Below, in pieces: positions 1 through 5,413 of a stretch of 5,413 nucleotides of DNA. This DNA is from Syntrophomonadaceae bacterium. GTDB taxonomy: Bacteria; Bacillota; Syntrophomonadia; Syntrophomonadales; Syntrophomonadaceae. The stretch covers positions 1-5,413 of the forward strand of contig JAQVWB010000138.1 of NCBI GenBank assembly GCA_028698695.1, read 5' to 3'. A program made the translations under genes and the position numbers. How positions within the stretch are numbered: the stretch's first letter is position 1; every line of letters begins with the position of its first letter. The notes under the pieces were generated by a model, which was not told the origin of the DNA, searched no databases, and saw only the letters and a program-made list of their open reading frames with translations.

Positions 1-51
1 AAAATGGGTTCCGTAAAAGGTCTGATTTATGGAATGGAAAATTTTTTATAA
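1..51 (+). CDS. Possible C-terminal end of a convergent gene (partial, unidentified)
   Basis: Plus-strand frame 1 is open from the window edge and ends in TAA at 49-51, coding for KMGSVKGLIYGMENFL. The stop touches the base of the hairpin at 51-79, as expected for a gene that converges on the pyrimidine operon and shares its terminator. Only 16 codons are visible, so no family can be assigned. Another plus frame is also open over this stretch (to a stop at 81-83), so the choice of frame rests on stop position alone. Low confidence. Confidence 0.25.
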   Translation, partial: KMGSVKGLIYGMENFL

Positions 52-79
52 AAAAGGACCTGGCTATCAGGTCCTTTTT
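51..79 (-). terminator. Rho-independent terminator of the pyr operon, possibly bidirectional
   Basis: AAAAAGGACCTG (51-62) and CAGGTCCTTTTT (68-79) are perfect inverted repeats: a 12-bp stem with a 7-bp GC-rich core and a 5-nt loop. Read on the minus strand the stem is followed by a run of six T, then AT-rich sequence, the classical intrinsic terminator form. It lies 46 nt beyond the stop of the last minus-strand gene. Read on the plus strand the descending arm also ends in five T, so it could stop a convergent transcript too. Confidence 0.9.
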
Positions 80-125
80 CTAATTCTTTCTAATTTCTAT
101 TGGCTTGCTTTTATTGCACTATCAG

Positions 126-404
126 TCAACCATCACTCTGCGGGATTACCTGACTGCCTTCTTCAAGAATATATATTTTCCGGTTGATTTCATCAACCTC
201 TACTTCACGGTTTATTAAAGTTGAAACTTCTTTCTCCGTTTTAAGGGTACGAATTTGTACACCATTGTCATAGAGTTGTATAAGCAGTTTCCCCCCTGGT
301 CGCGGGATTTCTTCCTGAGTATGACGCTGATAAGGTTTCATGAAAACATATTCGTAACCACCGTCAATAAACTTCATTTTCTTTCCGTTTAAATAAACCT
401 GCAT
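126..404 (-). CDS. Uncharacterised 92-residue protein, last gene of the pyr operon
   Basis: I do not recognise this protein. It starts at ATG (402-404), preceded by a clear Shine-Dalgarno GGAGGG (411-416) with 6-nt spacing, and ends in TGA. The start is 15 nt after the pyrE stop and the operon terminator follows, so it is very probably a real, co-transcribed gene. The sequence has no signal peptide, no membrane segment and no cysteine. It alternates charged and hydrophobic residues in a way that suggests mostly beta strands: an N-terminal MQVYLNGKKMKFIDGG stretch, a middle Pro/Gly turn (EIPRPGGK, about residues 32-39) followed by LLIQLYDNGVQIRTL, and a C-terminal EVEVDEINRKIYILEEG stretch. 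A small soluble cytoplasmic protein is the most one can say. Position suggests, but does not show, a link to pyrimidine or nucleotide metabolism. Confidence 0.8.
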   Translation of the reverse strand: MQVYLNGKKMKFIDGGYEYVFMKPYQRHTQEEIPRPGGKLLIQLYDNGVQIRTLKTEKEVSTLINREVEVDEINRKIYILEEGSQVIPQSDG

Positions 405-419
405 GGGTGTCCCTCCAAA

Positions 420-1001
420 TTATTTAACTGTGCGGCTGCCGGGTTTGACAACCTCCAGCTTTCCTTCCTTGCATAACGGGCAGTTATCAGGTTCCCAGGA
501 TTCAATATCCATGGTCAACACTGCTGCCGTCTTTACTCCGAAGTCAACCTTACCAGAGCTGCGATCAACCAATACACCTACACCAATAACTTCACCACCG
601 GCAGATTTCACCTGTTCAATTACTTCTTTAACTGAACCTCCGGTAGTTACTACATCCTCAACTACCAGGACCCTCTGGCCAGGTTCAATATTAAAGCCGC
701 GCCGAATAACCATTTCACCATTCTCACGCTCGGTAAAAATGGCCGGAACCCCTAATTGGCGACCAACTTCATAGGCTACAATAATACCTCCCATGGCAGG
801 TCCAACTATCAGTCCAACTCCATCGTCAAGAAAACAATCCGCCAGATGTCGGGCTAATTGTTCGGTATAATGCGGATATTTTAAAACCTGGGCACATTGC
901 ATGTATTGATTGCTATGCCGACCGGAAGTTAGTTTAAAATGTCCATTTAATAATGCCTGGGCATCAATAAATATCTGGCGGGCCTGATCCTGGTTTAACA
1001 C
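420..1001 (-). CDS. pyrE: Orotate phosphoribosyltransferase (Thermus/Clostridia type)
   Basis: Transfers ribose-5-phosphate from PRPP to orotate, giving OMP and pyrophosphate, the fifth step of cytoplasmic UMP synthesis. The 193 residues show the type I phosphoribosyltransferase pattern: FKLTSGRHS near residues 22-30, GPAMGGI at 68-73, and the PRPP loop VLVVEDVVTTGGS at 111-123 with its paired acidic residues. The C-terminal tail carries CPLC (174-177) and ends near PGSR, as in the Thermus-type subfamily rather than the longer enterobacterial PyrE. The start is GTG (999-1001), chosen because GGAGGG (1009-1014) lies 7 nt upstream and no ATG fits the alignment better. It begins only 3 nt after the pyrF stop, so translation is probably coupled to pyrF, and the next enzyme in the pathway is its upstream neighbour. 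The length is normal and all motifs are intact. Confidence 0.96.
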   Translation of the reverse strand: MLNQDQARQIFIDAQALLNGHFKLTSGRHSNQYMQCAQVLKYPHYTEQLARHLADCFLDDGVGLIVGPAMGGIIVAYEVGRQLGVPAIFTERENGEMVIRRGFNIEPGQRVLVVEDVVTTGGSVKEVIEQVKSAGGEVIGVGVLVDRSSGKVDFGVKTAAVLTMDIESWEPDNCPLCKEGKLEVVKPGSRTVK

Positions 1002-1004
1002 TAT

Positions 1005-1724
1005 TTATCCCTCCAACTCTTCAATAATTCTTAATGAGGCTGATTTAGGATTGTCAGCAGCGGTAATTGGCCGTCCAATTACCATGTAATCTGCTCCCAT
1101 GGTTAATGCGTCTTTAGGAGTGGTAATTCGCTTCTGGTCGTTGGCGGCTGACCAGGAAGGTCTTATTCCCGGCGTTACAATTTTAAAATCTTTCCCACAG
1201 GCATTTCTGATAGCGGTGATTTCCTGTGGTGAGCATACAACACCATTAATTCCGCATTCCTGTGCCATCATTGCCCAGGTAACAACGGTATCCTCAACTG
1301 ATTTATCGGTAATAAACATATCATTTTCCAACTGACTCTGTGATATGCTGGTTAACACTGTTACTGCCAAGGTTAAAGGCGGATTGATTTTCTTCAGTGC
1401 CGCTTCTTCCTGAACTCCTTTAACCAATTGACACATCATTTCCCGGCCTCCGGCAGCATGTACATTAAACATATAGCAACCCAAACGGGTTAATACTTTG
1501 CCTGCTGCTGCAACCGTATTGGGTATATCATGAAATTTTAAATCTACAAATACCTTTCCTCCAGCCTCGTGTATCTTTTCAACAATTTGTGGTCCGCAAC
1601 TGTTGTAAAGTTGCATGCCCACCTTAAATACACCTATGGTTGGGCTTAATTGTTCTACCAGTGATAATGCCTGGTTTTCGGTATCCACATCCAGTGCCAG
1701 AATTATTCGGTCTTTTGCCTGCAA
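1005..1724 (-). CDS. pyrF: Orotidine 5'-phosphate decarboxylase
   Basis: Decarboxylates OMP to UMP, the last step of the pathway. The 239-residue protein is a complete single-domain TIM barrel of the usual bacterial length. Visible active-site elements are LALDVD at the end of the first strand (Asp12), FKVG with Lys34, the hallmark DLKFHDIPNT (61-70) supplying the catalytic Asp61-Lys63-Asp66 charge network, TVLTS at 122-126, TPGIRP at 184-189 and the phosphate-gripping IGRPI at 216-220. The start is TTG (1722-1724), supported by AAGGGGG (1733-1739) with 8-nt spacing and by the family's usual N-terminus a few residues before the first strand. A 91-nt gap separates it from pyrD, the longest inside the operon. 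Its final codons and TAA stop overlap the Shine-Dalgarno of pyrE. Confidence 0.97.
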   Translation of the reverse strand: MQAKDRIILALDVDTENQALSLVEQLSPTIGVFKVGMQLYNSCGPQIVEKIHEAGGKVFVDLKFHDIPNTVAAAGKVLTRLGCYMFNVHAAGGREMMCQLVKGVQEEAALKKINPPLTLAVTVLTSISQSQLENDMFITDKSVEDTVVTWAMMAQECGINGVVCSPQEITAIRNACGKDFKIVTPGIRPSWSAANDQKRITTPKDALTMGADYMVIGRPITAADNPKSASLRIIEELEG

Positions 1725-1815
1725 TATATTTTCCCCCTTATTGCCAAACTATCTATAGTATTTGTTATTAGCTGCTTTGAGTCAACTATAGTTATTGGTT
1801 TAATATATATATTGT
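1725..1815 (-). promoter_or_regulatory. pyrD-pyrF gap with palindromes and a weak promoter-like sequence
   Basis: On the minus strand TTGACT (1780-1785) resembles a -35 box (5 of 6 consensus bases). A poor -10 candidate, AATACT (1757-1762), follows at 17 nt, and TACTAT (1755-1760) at 19 nt. Two related small palindromes sit on either side: ACTAT-CT-ATAGT at 1748-1759 and AACTATAGTT at 1784-1793, the second overlapping the -35 candidate. CCAAACTAT (1744-1752) can also pair with ATAGTTATTGG (1788-1798) with a 2-nt bulge around a long loop, which would be a weak RNA hairpin. The rest is AT-rich with a TATATAT run near the pyrD stop. Whether this is an internal promoter, a processing site or plain spacer cannot be settled by reading. 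Confidence 0.25.
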
Positions 1816-2757
1816 TTATGCCTGGTGTGCTACTCCAATCAATTCACTTAATGCAGCAATATTATTATCCTGCATATATTGCAGCAGATTACTTACAATC
1901 TCATCTGTTATTCCCGGATTTATAAATATTCCAGTGCCTACTGAGACCGCGGTAGCTCCAACCATTAAGAATTCCAGAGCATCACGATAATTAACTATTC
2001 CTCCACCACCGAGTATGGGTAGTTTTACTTCCCGGTAGACCTGATAAATCATGCGTAAAGCTACCGGTTTAACAGCCGGTCCGGATAAACCGCCAAAAAT
2101 GTTGGCCAGGAAAGGTTTGCGGGTATTAATATCAACCGCCATACCCATGAGAGTATTAATCATTGATAAGGCATCTGCCCCCCCGGCTTCACTGGCACGG
2201 GCTATTTCTACTATATCGGTTACATTGGGACTTAACTTCGGCATAACCGGAAGTGTGGTCTTATCCTTTACGGCTTTGACTACTTCGTAAACCATTTGTG
2301 GATCGGTACCAAACTGCAATCCCCCCTGTTTGACATTAGGGCAGGAAATATTTAATTCTATTCCGGCGACTCCGGCATTACCTTCAATCATCTCTGCCAT
2401 GGCTGCATATTCTTCAATAGTATTGCCGGCAATATTAGCAATAACCGTAACCTTGTTTTCTCTCAGAAAAGGCAGATGGGTATTAAGAAACTCTTCTATT
2501 CCAGGATTCTCAAGCCCAATTGCGTTTAACATTCCTGCAGCGGTTTCAATTATTCTGGGCGGCGGATTCCCTGTTCTAGGCTCCAGAGTGGTTCCCTTTA
2601 CGATTACCGCACCAATTTTAGATATATCCACATAGGGTTCATATTCCCGTCCATATCCAAAAGTTCCTGAAGCAGCACAAACCGGGTTATCAAGTTTTAT
2701 TCCTCCCAGGTCTGTAGAAATATCAATTTTCGGAGGCATTCCCATTTCTATGTTCAA
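1816..2757 (-). CDS. pyrD: Dihydroorotate dehydrogenase, class 1B catalytic subunit
   Basis: FMN subunit that oxidises dihydroorotate to orotate, passing electrons to PyrK and on to NAD+. It is a TIM-barrel protein of about 313 residues. Visible features are NPVCAASGTFGYG near the N-terminus (the FMN and substrate region), KGTT with the conserved Lys, ELNISCPNVKQGG whose Cys (about residue 139) is the catalytic base of class 1 enzymes (class 2 has Ser), MPKLSPNVTDI, and the phosphate-binding GGGGI...VGATAVSVGTG near the C-terminus. Class 1B is supported by the adjacent pyrK. The start is uncertain. TTG at 2755-2757 has ideal 8-nt spacing from GGGGAG (2766-2771); TTG at 2761-2763 is only 2 nt from it; ATG at 2743-2745 or 2737-2739 would match a typical short N-terminus but is 20 nt or more away. 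The gene ends in TAA. Confidence 0.96.
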   Translation of the reverse strand: MNIEMGMPPKIDISTDLGGIKLDNPVCAASGTFGYGREYEPYVDISKIGAVIVKGTTLEPRTGNPPPRIIETAAGMLNAIGLENPGIEEFLNTHLPFLRENKVTVIANIAGNTIEEYAAMAEMIEGNAGVAGIELNISCPNVKQGGLQFGTDPQMVYEVVKAVKDKTTLPVMPKLSPNVTDIVEIARASEAGGADALSMINTLMGMAVDINTRKPFLANIFGGLSGPAVKPVALRMIYQVYREVKLPILGGGGIVNYRDALEFLMVGATAVSVGTGIFINPGITDEIVSNLLQYMQDNNIAALSELIGVAHQA

Positions 2758-2765
2758 AATCAATA

Positions 2766-2771
2766 CTCCCC
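2766..2771 (-). promoter_or_regulatory. Shine-Dalgarno site that decides the pyrD start
   Basis: GGGGAG on the minus strand, in the gap between pyrK and pyrD. It is 8 nt from TTG 2755-2757 but only 2 nt from TTG 2761-2763, which favours the inner TTG. A second, weaker AAGG lies 12 nt upstream of the outer TTG. Confidence 0.5.
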
Positions 2772-2801
2772 TTTTCCTTGTCTTTCTGCAGTATTTATTT
2801 C

Positions 2802-3590
2802 CTATTTGTATAATTCAACCTCTTTGATATTAAAAACCGGTCCATCTTTGCACACTTTTACATATTGGGTATCATCGGTTTTAAGTTTACGGGCACATCC
2901 CAGACAGGCTCCCACCCCACAGGCCATATATTCTTCCAGGGATACTTCGGCTTCTATAGAATGTCTGGCAGCAAAATCAGCTACTACCGCCATCATAGGT
3001 TCGGGGCCACAGGTATATATTCTATCCAGGCTCTGTGGCTCAATCTTTTTTGACAGTAATTCTGTCACCAGTCCTTTAAAACCGGCTGTACCATCCATGG
3101 TAGCAGGAAAGAACTCTGTACCTATCTGACGCAGTTTTTCAAAAGCAACCAGTTGCCGTCGGCTTTCCGTTCCATGTAATACAGTAATATGGCATCCCTG
3201 TTCTTCCAAAACCCGGGCCAGATATACCAGCGGTGCAATGCCGACACCGCCGCCAACCAGCAAGGTTCTCTCCTGTTGATCAGGTAACTTAAACCCCCGG
3301 CCCAGAGGCCCCATAACATCAACATATTCTTTGGTACGAACTGAAGTAAGTAATCTGGTTCCCGTTCCGACCACCTTATATAAGAGAGTTATACTGCCTA
3401 AATGTTTGTCAACATCATATATACTAAGCGGTCTTCTTAATAAGGGTTGATCGCGCAGTCCCGGTTTTATGTGTATAAACTGACCCGGCTGACATTCTGC
3501 TGCTATATCAGGCGCAATAAACTCCAGTTCAAACATATCCCGATTAACTTGATTATGACTGATTACCAGCCCTTGCTGCATCACTGGCAT
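2802..3590 (-). CDS. pyrK: Dihydroorotate dehydrogenase electron transfer subunit
   Basis: FAD and [2Fe-2S] partner of PyrD; it carries electrons from the FMN of PyrD to NAD+ in the cytoplasmic PyrD2-PyrK2 complex. The 262 residues follow the ferredoxin-reductase layout. First comes a flavin-binding barrel with RRPLSIYD (52-59) and VGTGT (74-78), then a nucleotide-binding domain with LLVGGGVGIAPL (110-121) and CGPEPMM (194-200). The C-terminal cluster loop has Cys224, Cys229, Cys232 and Cys247, i.e. C-x4-C-x2-C-x14-C, the PyrK pattern, all intact. ATG at 3588-3590 is chosen because AAGGAGG (3600-3606) is 9 nt upstream; that site overlaps the TAA of carB, suggesting coupled translation. The stop is TAG and pyrD follows after 44 nt. 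The adjacent class 1B pyrD separates it from other ferredoxin-reductase-like subunits. Confidence 0.96.
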   Translation of the reverse strand: MPVMQQGLVISHNQVNRDMFELEFIAPDIAAECQPGQFIHIKPGLRDQPLLRRPLSIYDVDKHLGSITLLYKVVGTGTRLLTSVRTKEYVDVMGPLGRGFKLPDQQERTLLVGGGVGIAPLVYLARVLEEQGCHITVLHGTESRRQLVAFEKLRQIGTEFFPATMDGTAGFKGLVTELLSKKIEPQSLDRIYTCGPEPMMAVVADFAARHSIEAEVSLEEYMACGVGACLGCARKLKTDDTQYVKVCKDGPVFNIKEVELYK

Positions 3591-3604
3591 AACAGGAAAC
3601 CTCC

Positions 3605-5413
3605 TTATTGCTTTGCTATATATTCCTGTAGCGAATAAATCTCCAAACTTTCCATGTTATCAACTTCATGAATTACTTCCTGGATTACCTTAAGCGTATC
3701 CAATGAAGTTAAACAGGGTACATTAAGCTCTACTGCCGCCCGGCGTATCTGAAATCCGTCTGAAAATGGCCGGCGACCATGAGTCAGAGTATTAACACAA
3801 AAATCAACTGTACCTTCCCGAATTAAATCAACAATATTAGGCGAACCTTCACTGATTTTTTTAACTATCTCAGCCTCTACTCCTATTTGTTGCAGAGCAT
3901 CGGCAGTACCATGTGTACAGACGAGTTTAAAGCCCTTTTGGGCAAACTTTTGTAACAGAGGCAGAGCTTCTTCTTTATCTTTATCTGCAATAGTGGCGAC
4001 TATAGTTCCTTGTTTGGGTATTTCCAGACCAGCCGCTATTAATCCTTTATAAATAGCCATTTTTAATGACCTGTCTATTCCCATTACTTCGCCAGTCGAT
4101 TTCATTTCCGGCCCCAATGTAATATCCACTTGCTCCAATTTATTGAAAGAGAACACTGGTACCTTTACTGCAAAAAAATCAGGTGCGGATTGAAGACCAT
4201 CTTTGTATCCCATATCTTGCAGACTTTTACCCAGCATGATTTCAACCGCCAGTTTAACCAGAGGTATTCCGGTAACTTTACTGATAAAGGGGACGGTTCT
4301 GCTGGAACGGGGATTAACCTCCAGAACATATAATTCATTCTCATATTCAACAAACTGAATGTTGATTAAACCAATTACCGGAAGTTCCAGAGCTAATTTG
4401 CGTGTGTATTCAACTACTTTATCAGTTATCTCACGGCTCAGGCTATAGGCGGGAAATACTGCCATACTGTCACCGGAATGAACTCCTGCCCGCTCAATAT
4501 GCTCCATGATTCCTGGAATAAGTACTGATTTGCCGTCACAAACGGCATCAACTTCAATTTCCTTACCCAGCAAGTATTTATCAACTAATACCGGATGTTC
4601 CCGGTTTACTTTTACGGCCGTTTGCATATACTGCTCAAGCTCTTCATTGTTATAAACAATTTCCATGGCCCGACCGCCTAAAACATAAGAAGGTCTTACC
4701 AGAACCGGGAAACCAATTTCCCGGGCAGCCAGGACAGCATCTTCAACGTTATAAACACTAATTCCCGGTGGTCGGGGAATTCCCAACTTTTCAACCATTA
4801 TATCAAACCGGTTGCGGTCTTCTGCCCGGTCTATGCTGTCATTACTGGTACCCAAGAGTTTAATCCCCGCCCGCGTAAGCGGATCGGCCAGATTAATAGC
4901 TGTCTGTCCGCCAAATTGTACTACTACCCCTTCCGGTTGCTCTTCTTCGATGATATTCATAACATCTTCAAATATCAGCGGTTCGAAATACAGCCGGTCA
5001 GAAATATCAAAGTCGGTGCTTACTGTTTCCGGATTGTTATTCACAATAATGGCCTTAATGCCCGCATCCCTTAATGCCCAGACACAATGTACCGAACAGT
5101 AGTCGAATTCCACTCCCTGTCCTATACGAATTGGGCCGGAACCAACCACCAGCACTTTGCGTGCCTGCGGGTCATGCAGCGCTTCATTTTCAAGTTCATA
5201 ACAGGAATAGAAATAAGGTGAAACTGCATCAAATTCAGCAGCACAAGTGTCAACCAGTTTGTAGGTAGGGAATAAATTGTATTCTTTTCTTAATTGACGC
5301 ACAGCGTTTTCAGTGATACCTTTGATTTCGGCAATCTCAACATCAGAAAAGCCCATCTTTTTAGCTTCCTGTAAAGTCTCTTTGTCCAGTTCAATGGTTT
5401 TAATGCGTTGGGC
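3605..5413 (-). CDS. carB: Carbamoyl-phosphate synthase large subunit (5' truncated by window edge)
   Basis: Makes carbamoyl phosphate from bicarbonate, two ATP and ammonia supplied by CarA. The frame stays open to the window edge; the Met codon at 5354-5356 is internal, since the preceding 19 codons (AQRIKTIELDKETL...) match the family. About 470 N-terminal residues, including the first ATP-grasp half, are missing. The visible 602 residues show the end of the central domain (KLVDTCAAEF), the second half with GSGPIRIGQGVEFDY (about 92-106), NNNPETVSTD, GGQTAINL, the ATP-grasp segment RPSYVLGGRAMEIVY (about 240-254), EHIERAGVHSGDS, and EVNPRSSRTVPF (about 365-376). After GPEMKSTGEVMG comes the MGS-like allosteric domain (about 465-602) with THGTA and VNTLTHGRRP, the effector pocket that binds UMP in characterised enzymes. 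The stop is TAA. It could in principle be an arginine-specific paralogue, but the pyr context argues for the pyrimidine enzyme. Confidence 0.98.
   Translation of the reverse strand, partial: AQRIKTIELDKETLQEAKKMGFSDVEIAEIKGITENAVRQLRKEYNLFPTYKLVDTCAAEFDAVSPYFYSCYELENEALHDPQARKVLVVGSGPIRIGQGVEFDYCSVHCVWALRDAGIKAIIVNNNPETVSTDFDISDRLYFEPLIFEDVMNIIEEEQPEGVVVQFGGQTAINLADPLTRAGIKLLGTSNDSIDRAEDRNRFDIMVEKLGIPRPPGISVYNVEDAVLAAREIGFPVLVRPSYVLGGRAMEIVYNNEELEQYMQTAVKVNREHPVLVDKYLLGKEIEVDAVCDGKSVLIPGIMEHIERAGVHSGDSMAVFPAYSLSREITDKVVEYTRKLALELPVIGLINIQFVEYENELYVLEVNPRSSRTVPFISKVTGIPLVKLAVEIMLGKSLQDMGYKDGLQSAPDFFAVKVPVFSFNKLEQVDITLGPEMKSTGEVMGIDRSLKMAIYKGLIAAGLEIPKQGTIVATIADKDKEEALPLLQKFAQKGFKLVCTHGTADALQQIGVEAEIVKKISEGSPNIVDLIREGTVDFCVNTLTHGRRPFSDGFQIRRAAVELNVPCLTSLDTLKVIQEVIHEVDNMESLEIYSLQEYIAKQ

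Noticed and set aside
403..774. Plus-strand open frame of 123 codons opposite pyrE
   Set aside because: It lies wholly antisense to a confidently identified pyrE, has a low-complexity Ser/Thr/Pro-rich product typical of antisense translation, and no recognisable domain.
1801..1812. TATATATAT run as a -10 box
   Set aside because: It is simple AT repeat next to the pyrD stop with no -35 partner at a proper distance on the minus strand.
2330..2635. Plus-strand open frame of 101 codons opposite pyrD
   Set aside because: Antisense to conserved pyrD coding sequence; its hydrophobic Ile/Ser/Pro composition follows from the opposite strand's codons.
2806..3129. Plus-strand open frames opposite pyrK
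   Set aside because: They overlap the conserved iron-sulfur and nucleotide-binding coding regions of pyrK, and overlap one another in different frames; shadows of the real gene.
3122..3325. Minus-strand 67-codon frame inside pyrK
   Set aside because: It is an out-of-frame reading of the pyrK nucleotide-binding region. The pyrK frame is continuous with all motifs present, so there is no frameshift to explain.
4812..5102. Plus-strand open frame of 96 codons opposite carB
   Set aside because: Antisense to the carB second ATP-grasp half; Ser-rich product with no motif.
5354..5356. ATG as the true start of a short carB
   Set aside because: The frame is open upstream to the window edge and the 19 preceding codons match the CarB family, so this Met is internal and the gene is cut by the window, not truncated.
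1..5413. Mobile element, CRISPR, tRNA or novel defence system
   Set aside because: No repeat arrays, transposase motifs, integrase, tRNA-like cloverleaf or atypical composition seen. The window is almost fully covered by housekeeping pyrimidine genes.

Overview
The window is the promoter-distal part of a de novo pyrimidine (UMP) biosynthesis operon. Every recognised gene lies on the minus strand, so transcription runs from the right edge to the left edge. In order of transcription: carB (C-terminal 602 codons; the 5' end is outside the window), pyrK, pyrD (class 1B), pyrF, pyrE (Thermus/Clostridia type), a 92-residue protein I do not recognise, and a strong hairpin terminator near the left edge.

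The organism is most likely a low-to-moderate GC Bacillota, probably of the class Clostridia (Syntrophomonas/Peptococcaceae-like). The grounds are the order carB-pyrK-pyrD-pyrF-pyrE, the paired PyrD-1B/PyrK heteromeric dihydroorotate dehydrogenase, a short PyrE of the Thermus type with a Cys-x-x-Cys tail, strong purine-rich Shine-Dalgarno sites, and a CarB C-terminus that resembles the Bacillus type. This is inference; the species cannot be named from the window.

Layout: 1-51 may hold the last codons of a convergent plus-strand gene; 51-79 is a 12-bp perfect stem with T tracts on both sides, probably a bidirectional terminator; 126-404 small unknown gene; 420-1001 pyrE; 1005-1724 pyrF; 1725-1815 is the only sizeable gap inside the operon and holds small palindromes and a weak promoter-like sequence; 1816-2757 pyrD; 2802-3590 pyrK; 3605-5413 carB. 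The other gene spacings are 3 to 44 nt, and several Shine-Dalgarno sites overlap the upstream gene's stop codon, as expected for a co-translated polycistronic message. No gap exceeds 300 bases.

Function: CarB (with CarA, not in the window) makes carbamoyl phosphate. PyrD and PyrK oxidise dihydroorotate to orotate with NAD+. PyrE adds ribose-5-phosphate from PRPP to give OMP, and PyrF decarboxylates OMP to UMP, which is expected to feed back on the CarB MGS-like domain. pyrB and pyrC are not seen and would be expected upstream. Overall this is an ordinary housekeeping region. The points worth a second look are the unknown terminal gene, the structured pyrD-pyrF gap, and the run of non-ATG starts.
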